Below, piece by piece: positions 5,295-13,376 of a stretch of DNA of 15,050 nt. This DNA is from JBDREF01 sp043820045. Its GTDB lineage: Bacteria > Planctomycetota > Phycisphaerae > Sedimentisphaerales > Anaerobacaceae. The notes beneath the pieces were generated by a model that searched no databases, was not told where the DNA came from, and was given only the letters and a program-made list of their open reading frames with translations. Within the stretch, counting starts at the first letter, position 1, and each line of letters starts with the position of its first letter. The DNA lies in the NCBI GenBank assembly GCA_043820045.1, contig JBDREF010000143.1, positions 1-15,050 on the forward strand, written 5' to 3'. The translations under genes were made by a program, and so were the position numbers.

Positions 5295-6944
5295 ATGCAA
5301 ATCAGCGAAATTGATTTGATAATCATTGTGGCCTATTTTATCTTCATCGTAGGCCTGGGCTGCTGGGCCGGGTTGCGGAAAAAGAAAAGCCAAAAGGCCG
5401 ACGAATATTTTCTCGCCGGCAAATCGCTCCGCTGGCCGGTCATAGGGCTGGCACTGTTCGCCACGAATATATCCACCGTCCATTTGGTCAGTCTTGCCGA
5501 AGAGGGTTACACGAACGGCCTGGCCTATGGAAACTTCGAATGGATGGCGCCTTTTACGCTGATCATCCTTGCCCTGTTCTTTGCTCCATTCTACATCCGG
5601 TCCCGGGTGACGACCTTGCCGGACTTCCTGGAAAAACGGTACAGCCGTGCAAGCAGAGACTGGCTCGCTCTGCTTTCGATAATCTCGGCTATTTTCATCC
5701 ATATAGGTTTTTCGCTGTATGCAGGGGCCGTAGTATTGGAGGGCATGTTCGGCATCGGCAAAATGACGAGCATAATCCTGATAGCCACCCTGACGGGATT
5801 TTACACGATTGTCGGCGGGCTGATGGCGGTCGTGCTGACCGAATCCGTCCAGACGATTATTCTGCTTTTGGGTGCGATTATTCTGACAGCGATCAGCTAT
5901 GCCAAAGTAGGCGGCTGGAGTGGGATAGCCGAAAGCGTGGATCCCATCAAGCTGACCGTATTGCGGGCGCACGGCGACGAATCAGGTTTGCCGTGGTATT
6001 CGGTATTGCTTGGGTATCCCATTATCGGGATATGGTACTGGTGTACGGACCAGACTATTGTGCAGCGCGTCCTGGGCGCCAAAGATGAGAATCACGCGAG
6101 GGTGGGGCCGCTCTTCGCCGGGTTCATTAAAATCCTGCCGGTATTCATATTCGTCCTGCCCGGCTTGATCTGTCTGGCCCTGATCCAAAAAGGATTGCTC
6201 CCGGCGCTTCCGGTTACGGCCGAGGGCAAGGCGGATGCGGCAAAAACCTACTCTCATATGATCGCACACTTACTGCCCATAGGCCTTCGCGGGTTGGTTG
6301 CCGCCGCCCTGATGGCGGCCCTGATGAGCACGGTATCCGGGGCGCTGAACTCGGTCGCCACGTTGTTTACCTACGATCTCTACAAACGCTGGTCGCCGAA
6401 TACATCCGAAAGTAAACTTGTCCTGATCGGGCGTGGAGCCACCTTTCTGGGAATGATCCTGGCGGTTGTCTGGTCGCCCTTCTGCGGAAGGTTCCCGACG
6501 GTATTCCAGGGAATCAACGCAGCGATTTGCTACATTGCGCCACCAATCACCGTCGTTTTTCTCGCGGGGGTGTTCTGGAAAAGGGCCTCGTCAAAGGCAT
6601 CCATAATAACACTTGTGACCGGTTCGATTCTTGGCCTGTCTGTGTTCATTCTCGATTTCACGAAAGTGCTCGCAGAATTCAAGGCCGGTCATCCGACCTT
6701 TGCTTTCCTTAATTTCATGGTGATAAGCTTTCTTCTTGCGGCTGCCTGCGGCCTGATTATGGTGGTCGTCTCATTACTGTGCCCGGAGCCGCTTACTGAG
6801 GAGAAGAATAAGCTTGTCTGGAAATCATTCATGGAACCGCTGCGAGAAAAAGGCTGGCCGGGCATTGGCAACTACAAGCTCTTAAGCGCAGTCCTGGCTC
6901 TGAGCATGATAGCTCTGTATATTATCTTCACCTTCTTAATTTGA
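5295..6944 (+). CDS. SGLT-like sodium/sugar symporter (SSS family)
   Basis: A 549-residue inner-membrane transporter with about 13-14 hydrophobic segments. It starts with an outside N-terminal helix (IIIVAYFIFIVGLG), then DEYFLAGKSL (36-45) and the broken first core helix FATNIST (55-61). The segment YWCTDQTIVQR (248-258) closely matches the SGLT sugar-transporter signature. The core helix ALMSTVSGALNS (342-353) carries the Ser/Thr residues of the conserved Na2 sodium site. The predicted role is sodium-driven uptake of the sugar released by the fucosidase fusion; the exact sugar cannot be read. A GGAGA motif precedes the ATG. The 74-bp gap before it holds a small perfect palindrome, CTGCA-A-TGCAG (5242-5252), and no terminator. 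The aminotransferase gene begins 12 bp after the stop. Confidence 0.9.
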   Translation: MQISEIDLIIIVAYFIFIVGLGCWAGLRKKKSQKADEYFLAGKSLRWPVIGLALFATNISTVHLVSLAEEGYTNGLAYGNFEWMAPFTLIILALFFAPFYIRSRVTTLPDFLEKRYSRASRDWLALLSIISAIFIHIGFSLYAGAVVLEGMFGIGKMTSIILIATLTGFYTIVGGLMAVVLTESVQTIILLLGAIILTAISYAKVGGWSGIAESVDPIKLTVLRAHGDESGLPWYSVLLGYPIIGIWYWCTDQTIVQRVLGAKDENHARVGPLFAGFIKILPVFIFVLPGLICLALIQKGLLPALPVTAEGKADAAKTYSHMIAHLLPIGLRGLVAAALMAALMSTVSGALNSVATLFTYDLYKRWSPNTSESKLVLIGRGATFLGMILAVVWSPFCGRFPTVFQGINAAICYIAPPITVVFLAGVFWKRASSKASIITLVTGSILGLSVFILDFTKVLAEFKAGHPTFAFLNFMVISFLLAAACGLIMVVVSLLCPEPLTEEKNKLVWKSFMEPLREKGWPGIGNYKLLSAVLALSMIALYIIFTFLI

Positions 6945-6956
6945 AAGGGTACTAAA

Positions 6957-8237
6957 ATGGCAGGAAAGCTTGTCTTGGCCATCGATGGAGGTCCCAGGGC
7001 GGTGACAAATAAACTCGCCGGCTGGCCGCAGTTCGATGAAAAGGCCATCAAGGCAGTGGAAGGGGTCCTCAGATCAGGTAAGGTCAACTACTGGACCGGC
7101 CCCAAAGGCATGGAGTTCGAACGGAAATTCGCCGAGTGGCAGGGCAGCAAATACGCCATTAGCGCTTCAAGCGGCACCGCGGCCCTTCACATCGCGCTCA
7201 GTGCGCTGGGGATCGGCCCGGGCGATGAAGTGATCGTACCAAGCTACACCTTCATCGCCAGCAGTTTCTCTATCGTCCAGGCCGGGGCAATACCGCGGTT
7301 CGCCGACGTCAATATCGACGACCACTGCATAAGCATCGAATCTGCCGAGAAACTCGTCAACGAGCGCACGAAGGCGATCATGCCGGTCCACCTCTATGGC
7401 AACGTCTGCGATATGGATGAGCTACTTGATTTCGCAGGAAGGCACAATATCTTCGTTATCGAAGACAACGCCGAGGCGTTCGGAGGTATGTACAAAGGTA
7501 AGAAGACGGGCACTATCGGCCACTTTGCTGCGTGCAGCTTCTGCCAGAACAAGACGTTTACCACCGGAGGCGAAGGCGGCATGGTAACCACCGACGACGA
7601 AGAACTGGCCTGGCAGGCAAGGAGCTTCCGCGACCACGGGTACGATGTCAAGCAACGATTGAGCCTGCTGGAGCTGGAGCAGAGATTGCCTTATATCCAC
7701 AATGTCGTCGGCTGGAACTATCGCATGACCGAGATGCAGTCGGCCATCGGCCTTGCGGAGTTGGAACGGATGGACTCATGGAACCTGCCCACCCGCGAAC
7801 GCAACGCGCGTATCATTATCGATTCGATAAAAGATTTGCCCCAGGTCCTTTACGCCCCTATCGACACCGAGGACCGCCGGAACGGATGGTATGTCATGGC
7901 GTTTTCTCTGGACATCGAGAACATGACCTGCGACATCGATAAATTCGTCGCCGCGTGCGGCGCCGAAGGCGCCCCCTGCTGGAAAGTCTTCTGGCCCCAG
8001 TGCCATACTGAGAAGGCCTATGGGCGGCACAATGCCTTCGGCAAGAGCGGCTTTCCCTTCAAGTCGAAAGAGTACACAAATCCCGAAAGCGTTGACTACT
8101 CCAAAGTGGAAGTGCCCAATGCAGTCTGGCACCAGAGCCACACTTTCACCTGCTTCGCATTTCCGACCTATAGCGAAGATGATTGTCAACAGATTGGCGA
8201 TGCACTGGCCAAGGTGATAAAGGCCTATTCAAAATAG
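6957..8237 (+). CDS. DegT/DnrJ/EryC1/StrS-family PLP sugar aminotransferase
   Basis: A 426-residue cytoplasmic fold-type-I PLP enzyme. The signatures are SSGTAALHIAL (71-81, phosphate-cup loop), PSYTFIAS (95-102), VIEDNAEAFGG (167-177; Asp170 contacts the pyridine nitrogen) and SFCQNK (194-199), where Lys199 forms the PLP Schiff base, followed by GGEGG (204-208). NYRMTEMQSAIGL (254-266) is the typical substrate-side segment. Family members aminate a keto group on a sugar or cyclitol, usually with Glu or Gln as donor. The N-terminus resembles the scyllo-inosose/AHBA-type branch, but that is not proof of substrate. AGGG lies seven bases before the ATG, 12 bp after the symporter stop. Together with two Gfo/Idh enzymes it could perform an oxidise-then-aminate step on a sugar. 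It might also have drifted to a non-aminating role, though the catalytic lysine and aspartate are intact. Confidence 0.9.
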   Translation: MAGKLVLAIDGGPRAVTNKLAGWPQFDEKAIKAVEGVLRSGKVNYWTGPKGMEFERKFAEWQGSKYAISASSGTAALHIALSALGIGPGDEVIVPSYTFIASSFSIVQAGAIPRFADVNIDDHCISIESAEKLVNERTKAIMPVHLYGNVCDMDELLDFAGRHNIFVIEDNAEAFGGMYKGKKTGTIGHFAACSFCQNKTFTTGGEGGMVTTDDEELAWQARSFRDHGYDVKQRLSLLELEQRLPYIHNVVGWNYRMTEMQSAIGLAELERMDSWNLPTRERNARIIIDSIKDLPQVLYAPIDTEDRRNGWYVMAFSLDIENMTCDIDKFVAACGAEGAPCWKVFWPQCHTEKAYGRHNAFGKSGFPFKSKEYTNPESVDYSKVEVPNAVWHQSHTFTCFAFPTYSEDDCQQIGDALAKVIKAYSK

Positions 8238-8259
8238 ACGAGAAGAAAGGATCGCTGCT

Positions 8260-9303
8260 ATGTCCAGGAAGATCAAATGGGGCGTAATTGGCTCGGGTGG
8301 AATTGCCAGAAGAAGGACCATTCCGGAAGGCATTCTCAATGCCCAAAATGCCGAACTATCTGTGGTCTTTGATGTTAATCAGCAAGTAAATGCCGAAGTG
8401 GTCAAAGAGAGCAGCGGCAAACCGGCCGCAACTATAGACGAACTGCTTAAGGCAGACTGCGATGCCGTCTATGTCGCCACGCCGGCCGGCGTTCACGCCG
8501 AACAGGTCCGAGTCTGCGCCGACGCCGGCAAGCACGTGCTCTGTGAGAAACCTCTCGGCATGACGATTACCGAGGCGGAGGAAATGATTGGACTCTGCCG
8601 GAAAAGGAACGTGAAGTTGGGTTGTGCGTTTATGATGCGATTTGTCGCCCAGCACCGGGAGGCCCTCGCCCTCATTAAGCAAGGCAGGCTCGGCAGGCCG
8701 ACATACGCACGGGCACAGCTTTCGTGCTGGTACCCCCCTATCGAAGGTGCATGGCGTCAGGACCCGGCCACCGGTGGCGGCGGTGCTTTAATCGACATGG
8801 GCGGGCATTGCATCGACTTGCTGGAGATGTTCTTCGGAAGAATCGTCAAGGTAAGCTGCTTCGTAAACACTACCGTCCACGACTACAAATCCGAAGACAG
8901 TGCAACGGCTATGCTGTTTTTTGAAAATGGTGCACTGGGCACGGTTGACACGTTCTTCTGCATCCCCGACAACAGCAGCAAGAACGCGCTCGAACTCTAC
9001 GGCTCAAAAGGTTCGATATTGGCCAGAGGGACTATCGGCCAGGGACCGGCTGGCGAGATGACGGCGTTTCTGGAAACGGACAGCGGAGACTACGATGCGC
9101 AACAGGCGCGAGCGGAAGCCCAGGGAATTAAGATTGACCCAGAGCCTGTAAATACTTACCAGGCCGAGATTGAAGAGTTCAGCCAGGCAATCATCGATGG
9201 CCGTGAGCCAGCCATAAGCGGCGAGTCGGGTCTGCGAAGCCAGAAAATACTCACCGCCTGCTACGAATCGGCCAGATCGGGCCGAGTGATTGAGGTCGGC
9301 TGA
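8260..9303 (+). CDS. Gfo/Idh/MocA-family NAD(P)-dependent oxidoreductase (first copy)
   Basis: A 347-residue cytoplasmic enzyme. A Rossmann domain opens with GVIGSGGIA (8-16), then YVATPAGVHA (71-80) and the family hallmark CEKPLG (95-100), with catalytic Lys97. The C-terminal sheet domain has GGGGALIDMGGHCID (172-186), in which Asp179, His183 and Asp186 fit the active-site pattern. Family members oxidise or reduce a hydroxyl or keto group of sugars and cyclitols. An AAAGGA motif lies eight bases before the ATG, 22 bp after the aminotransferase. A sugar or inositol dehydrogenase role fits the operon; the substrate is not readable. It shares the family fold with the gene at 10496 but differs in the region after EKP and in the substrate loop, so the two are distinct paralogues. 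Confidence 0.9.
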   Translation: MSRKIKWGVIGSGGIARRRTIPEGILNAQNAELSVVFDVNQQVNAEVVKESSGKPAATIDELLKADCDAVYVATPAGVHAEQVRVCADAGKHVLCEKPLGMTITEAEEMIGLCRKRNVKLGCAFMMRFVAQHREALALIKQGRLGRPTYARAQLSCWYPPIEGAWRQDPATGGGGALIDMGGHCIDLLEMFFGRIVKVSCFVNTTVHDYKSEDSATAMLFFENGALGTVDTFFCIPDNSSKNALELYGSKGSILARGTIGQGPAGEMTAFLETDSGDYDAQQARAEAQGIKIDPEPVNTYQAEIEEFSQAIIDGREPAISGESGLRSQKILTACYESARSGRVIEVG

Positions 9304-9351
9304 ATTCTTAGTGGAGAAACAGTACTTCTTGCTGAAATAGATACTGCAAGC

Positions 9352-10413
9352 ATGGATTTTACCGACGCCATTACCGAAAACACGCTTCGGGCCATTCGTT
9401 TTCAAAGGCCCGATTATATCCCAATGACCTTCTGGATAAACCCGGCTTGCTGGCATCACTATCCGCAGGACGCCTTGCTTGAGCTTATGGCCGAACACCC
9501 GTTCCTGTTTCCCGGCTTCACTTCGGAGGATACGGTATTGCCCGAACTGGCCCCCTGGGAGCGTGAGGATGAACCCTATACGGATGCGTGGGGCTGCGTT
9601 TGGGAAACTACCGATGATGGTATCACGGGCTCCGTGACGGAAAACCCGCTTGCGGATTGGGACGCCTTGCACAGTTTTGCCCCGCCGGATCCGGCCCTTA
9701 CAAACGGCATGGAGGCAATCGACTGGCTTGTAATCAAGGACGAGATAAGCAAAGCAGTAAAGAAGGGCAAATATGCTGTCGGCAGCCTGGAGCACGGCCA
9801 CGCTTTCCTGAGGCTCAGCTATCTCCGGGGATACGAAAACCTTCTGCTCGACATGGCTGATGGTGACGAGAGGCTCTGGCGACTGATTGAGATGGTCGAA
9901 TCCTTCAGCCTGGCGATTGTCCGGCGGTACCTCGACCTCGGCGCGGCTATGATGCGATATCCGGAGGACCTGGGCATGCAGATTGGCCCGATGATCTCGC
10001 CCGACCATTTCAGAACCTATATCAAGCCGATATACGAGCGTCTGATGGCGCCTGCGAGCGAAGCCGGATGCCTGGTCCACATGCACTCCGACGGCGATAT
10101 TCGCTCGCTCCTGGACGACCTTGTCGTCAGCGGAGTGGATGCCGTCAACCTTCAGGACCTCGTAAACGGAATAGACTGGATAGCGGCCAGCCTCAAAGGC
10201 CGAGTCTGCATCGATCTTGACATAGACCGCCAGCAGATTACCCGCTTCGGCGGCCCGGAGCAAATCGATGACCTGATTCGCGAGGAAGTCCGCAAGCTGG
10301 GAAGCCCCAAAGGGGGCCTGATGATGATTTACGGGCTTTATCCGGGCGTGCCTCTCGAAAATGCAAGAGCAATTATGGACGCCATGGAACGATATGCCGC
10401 TTTCTATTCTTGA
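9352..10413 (+). CDS. UroD-fold (uroporphyrinogen decarboxylase-like) protein lacking the thiol zinc motif
   Basis: A 353-residue cytoplasmic TIM-barrel protein of the UroD/methylcobalamin:CoM methyltransferase superfamily. Recognisable segments are EDLGMQIGPMISPDHF (205-220), LVHMHSDGDI (241-250) and the C-terminal GGPEQIDDLI (300-309). In the position where methyltransferase members have His-X-Cys-Gly it has H243-M-H245-S-D-G. No cysteine sits at the later position where the neighbour at 13377-14591 has Cys345. It is unlikely to be a haem-pathway decarboxylase, because the genes around it are for sugar use. A non-methyltransferase role, or unusual His-based metal binding, is possible. The ATG has no good Shine-Dalgarno and no other in-frame start exists in the 48-bp gap. 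Translation may be coupled to the upstream gene. Confidence 0.8.
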   Translation: MDFTDAITENTLRAIRFQRPDYIPMTFWINPACWHHYPQDALLELMAEHPFLFPGFTSEDTVLPELAPWEREDEPYTDAWGCVWETTDDGITGSVTENPLADWDALHSFAPPDPALTNGMEAIDWLVIKDEISKAVKKGKYAVGSLEHGHAFLRLSYLRGYENLLLDMADGDERLWRLIEMVESFSLAIVRRYLDLGAAMMRYPEDLGMQIGPMISPDHFRTYIKPIYERLMAPASEAGCLVHMHSDGDIRSLLDDLVVSGVDAVNLQDLVNGIDWIAASLKGRVCIDLDIDRQQITRFGGPEQIDDLIREEVRKLGSPKGGLMMIYGLYPGVPLENARAIMDAMERYAAFYS

Positions 10414-10414
10414 C

Positions 10415-10435
10415 CCCGGCACGCCGGGATTTTAT
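10415..10435 (+). terminator. Intercistronic GC-rich hairpin with T-rich tail (copy 2 of the palindrome)
   Basis: CCCGGC (10415-10420) and GCCGGG (10423-10428) form perfect arms, followed by ATTTTATT. It begins two bases after the UroD-like stop and lies 68 bases before the second Gfo/Idh gene. The tail is too interrupted for a strong terminator. Partial termination or mRNA 3'-end protection within the operon is plausible. Confidence 0.4.
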
Positions 10436-10495
10436 TATGATTCTGTTCGCTCAGAAGGACACTTGCAGGATCGGCAAATCGAAAGGAAACGAAGT

Positions 10496-11512
10496 ATGAA
10501 AAAACTTGGCGCAGCGATCATCGGTTGTGGTTGGGTAGCCGAAGAGTACATAAAGGCTTTTGAAAAGGACGAACGCTCCGAGGTGCGAGCGCTGGTGAGT
10601 CGAAACCCTGCCAATGCCGAACGATACAGGGACCGTTACAACCTGCAGTGCACGATAGAAACCGACCCATCGAATATGCTGAAGCAAAAGGACGTGGATA
10701 TCGTGGCGGTATGTACCCCCCACAACGTACATACGCAATACGTGGTCGCCGCAGCAGAGGCCGGCAAGCACATTATTATAGAGAAACCCGTGGCGTTAAC
10801 CCCGGAGGATGTGCGCAAACAGCGAGAGGCAGTCCGAAAGAACAAGGTCAAGACCATCGTTAGTTTCGTACTGCACTGGAATCCCCTGCTGATGACCATC
10901 GACCGTCTGATCGAACAGGGGGTATTCGGCAGGATATTTATGGTGGAGGTCGATTATCTGCACCGGATATGGGATTTGAAATGGTACGGCAATCTGGAGA
11001 AGAGCGGCACGGCACTTCTGACGGCGGGATGCCATGCGGTGGACGCCTTGCGATGGTTTGCACGCAGTCCGGTCGAGGAGGTCTCTGCATATCAGACAAA
11101 GGGGGACAATCCCGCAGAATACCCCGGCACAATTTCAGTCAACGTCAAGTTCAGCGACGGTAAGATCGGGCGAAGCACCACAACCTTCGACGCTACGATG
11201 CCCTATCGCTTCAACATCGGAATCTACGGCACAGAGGGCACACTTCGCAACAATGAGCTTTTCGCCCCGAAGCTCTTCCCAGGCCAGAACGATTTTATGA
11301 AGATCCCCTGCATCCTTCCGGACAGCGGCGATGTCTCGCATCATCCTTTCCAGGGCGAAGTATCTCATTTTCTCGATTGCATCATCAACGACCGCAAGCC
11401 TTTCCCCGACCTTGACGACGCTTCGGCGACGCAGGCGGTCTGTTTCGCCGCCGACCGCTCGGCGGAAACCGGCAGACCCGTGCCTATCAGCGAATTCAAA
11501 GAGCTGCTGTGA
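10496..11512 (+). CDS. Gfo/Idh/MocA-family NAD(P)-dependent oxidoreductase (second copy)
   Basis: A 338-residue cytoplasmic enzyme. A Rossmann start AAIIGCGWVAEEY (6-18) is followed by VCTPHNVHTQY (72-82), then IEKPVA (95-100) with catalytic Lys97. The C-terminal domain contains LLTAGCHAVDALRWF (174-188), with His180 and Asp183 at the usual catalytic positions. It acts on a sugar or related polyol; the direction and substrate are unknown. I chose the ATG at 10496 because AAAGGAAA lies just upstream and the Rossmann fold begins at once. The same frame stays open back to an ATG at 10361, but those 45 residues overlap the UroD-like gene, lack domain sequence, and would carry the hairpin at 10415 inside the coding region. 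It is the last plus-strand gene; only 34 bp separate its stop from the convergent symporter's stop. Confidence 0.9.
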   Translation: MKKLGAAIIGCGWVAEEYIKAFEKDERSEVRALVSRNPANAERYRDRYNLQCTIETDPSNMLKQKDVDIVAVCTPHNVHTQYVVAAAEAGKHIIIEKPVALTPEDVRKQREAVRKNKVKTIVSFVLHWNPLLMTIDRLIEQGVFGRIFMVEVDYLHRIWDLKWYGNLEKSGTALLTAGCHAVDALRWFARSPVEEVSAYQTKGDNPAEYPGTISVNVKFSDGKIGRSTTTFDATMPYRFNIGIYGTEGTLRNNELFAPKLFPGQNDFMKIPCILPDSGDVSHHPFQGEVSHFLDCIINDRKPFPDLDDASATQAVCFAADRSAETGRPVPISEFKELL

Positions 11513-11546
11513 CCTGTATTCGGCGAGGCCTTTACGGCGGTTCGTA

Positions 11547-13358
11547 TCAACCCACGTCGGCGTCTTGGCCCGTATCCGGGGCAGGGAGAAACCGGTACCA
11601 CGTAAACCTCAGGGTAAACGTGGCAACCACTGCAAGCATAAGCCACATCGCAGAATCGACGTACCAGTGGCCGACAAGGTACATGGGGAACAGATACAGA
11701 CCAGAAATCGCTAACATGGCGAGCACAACGTTCAAGATGGTCAGTGGTACGCTCTCCGACCGGGACGATAGCTCTTTGGCGGGCAACAAAGATTTCGCCG
11801 CAACCGGCTTCCACAGCCCGAAGGGCCGAACGGTTCGGTAGAAGCCGACAAGGACCTCCTGCTCGACCGGCCGGGTCGCCAGTGACACCATAATGCTTAC
11901 GAGCAGTGAAGTCAGGCATATCGAGGGAAACACGTAGTAAACGGGCGCATCCGGAAAGAACAAGGCCGCCAGCGATAAGACTATGCCGCCCAATGTCCCG
12001 AACGCATAACCCCAGCCATTCATCCGCCACCAGTACCACCTGAGCACATTCGGTATCACCACGCCGGCCCCCAGTGCCATCATCATCCAGCTCCATATCT
12101 GAGCAATCGATGTGGCCTGAGTACCGATACCAACACCGATGAGAACCAGCAGGATCGTAGCGACATAACTGAAACGCACAGACTTTTTGTCGTCGGCGTG
12201 GGGACTAAAGTAAGGCTGCCAGATGTCTCGAACGATAAATGATGCCCCGCTGTTGACCGTGGAGCTGAATGTTGACATGAACGCCGCCAACAATCCGGCA
12301 ATGACAAAGCCTCTGAGTCCGGCCGGCAGGATTTTCAACAGAACCAGAGGCATTACCTTCTCCGAATCCGTGACGCCTGTGACTCCCGTCAGAGCCAGCA
12401 GGACGATTCCCATAGCCATAGCCCAGCGGACAATCAGAAAAACGCTCCAGGCCGCACCCACTTTGGCGGCATCACGTGCATTGCGGGCAGCCAAGAATCG
12501 CTGAAAATCGTACATCTGAGCCGGCCCGCCGGCATTAAGCAGAAGGCCCTTCACGACCCAGACAATCACGAGGGCGCCAAAGAACTCGAACTCGGCATGT
12601 TCGGTCCCGGTAAATTTTTCGATATGCCACGGCACGTTGAGCGAACTCCAACCCTCCGGCAGATTAGACAGCAGTTCCGGCGTGAGGTTGGACCACGCGA
12701 TATAGGCGATAATTATACTACCCAGGGTCAGAATGACCGTCTGAACAACGTCGGTGACCACTACGCTGTAAAGCCCGCCAAGAATAACGTAAAGGGTCGT
12801 TATGCCGATAATCATAACGGCTAAGCAACCGGACTCGTGCAACGTGAATATGTTTTGGAGCCAGGGAACGGACGTATATTTAGCGAGGGATTCAAGCGGA
12901 ACATAAACGGAGGCAAACTTGCCAATCCCCTGATAGGCGTATCCTACGAAGCTGGCCAACGTGAACACCGCCATAAGGGCGTAGGCCGTTCGAGCCAGCC
13001 TGCCGCCAGGGCCGGTGCCGAAACGGGTTTTCATCCACTCCGCCGCCGTCATCACGTTCGAACGCCTGACCCATTTGCCCATATAGCCGAGGAAAAAGGC
13101 CCCCATCAAGAACCCCCACATCCAATGGTGCCACATGGACTTCATTCCCAGAACGAACAGGATTGAGATAATCCACATCGTACCGGTAATATCGAAGTTG
13201 GACACTGAACCGGACATTGCCAGAGCCAGCCAGTGGATGCTCTTGCCGCCCAGAAAATAGGCCCGCAGACTTTTTGACGCTCGTTTCTGATACCAAAAGC
13301 CCAAGCCGATAACGACGGCGAAATAAACGAGGATTATCGCATAGTCAACCGAACTCAT
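11547..13358 (-). CDS. SSS-family sodium/solute symporter of the minus-strand operon
   Basis: A 603-residue inner-membrane transporter with about 13-15 hydrophobic segments. It opens with AIILVYFAVVIGLGFW and has the family's YFLGGKS (34-40) and a first core helix with SGSVSNFDITGT (49-60). GGLYSVVVTDVVQT (194-207) and the Na2-site helix AAFMSTFSSTVNS (358-370) are clear. In place of the SGLT YWCTDQ signature it has GGPAQMYDFQRFLAAR (277-292), so it belongs to a different subgroup and probably moves a different solute from the symporter at 5295. The C-terminal 100 residues add two or more extra membrane segments. AGAGG lies seven bases before the ATG and the UroD-like gene ends 18 bp upstream, so the two are co-transcribed. 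By context the substrate is a sugar from the neighbouring mannosidase (inference). Confidence 0.9.
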   Translation of the reverse strand: MSSVDYAIILVYFAVVIGLGFWYQKRASKSLRAYFLGGKSIHWLALAMSGSVSNFDITGTMWIISILFVLGMKSMWHHWMWGFLMGAFFLGYMGKWVRRSNVMTAAEWMKTRFGTGPGGRLARTAYALMAVFTLASFVGYAYQGIGKFASVYVPLESLAKYTSVPWLQNIFTLHESGCLAVMIIGITTLYVILGGLYSVVVTDVVQTVILTLGSIIIAYIAWSNLTPELLSNLPEGWSSLNVPWHIEKFTGTEHAEFEFFGALVIVWVVKGLLLNAGGPAQMYDFQRFLAARNARDAAKVGAAWSVFLIVRWAMAMGIVLLALTGVTGVTDSEKVMPLVLLKILPAGLRGFVIAGLLAAFMSTFSSTVNSGASFIVRDIWQPYFSPHADDKKSVRFSYVATILLVLIGVGIGTQATSIAQIWSWMMMALGAGVVIPNVLRWYWWRMNGWGYAFGTLGGIVLSLAALFFPDAPVYYVFPSICLTSLLVSIMVSLATRPVEQEVLVGFYRTVRPFGLWKPVAAKSLLPAKELSSRSESVPLTILNVVLAMLAISGLYLFPMYLVGHWYVDSAMWLMLAVVATFTLRFTWYRFLPAPDTGQDADVG

Positions 13359-13376
13359 GAATCGCCTCTCTGCCGC

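Noticed and set aside
5121..5972. A 283-codon open minus-strand frame under the end of the fusion gene and the start of the symporter
   Set aside because: No domain is recognisable, it spans two well-supported genes and the gap between them, and the composition is that of an antisense shadow.
9004..10422. A 472-codon open minus-strand frame across the first dehydrogenase and UroD-like genes
   Set aside because: It lies opposite two genes with clear family motifs, has no recognisable domain or ribosome-binding site, and its openness follows from the codon bias of the real strand.
10361..10495. A 45-residue N-terminal extension of the second dehydrogenase
   Set aside because: It overlaps the UroD-like gene, runs through the hairpin at 10415, and the ATG at 10496 has a good ribosome-binding site directly before the Rossmann fold.
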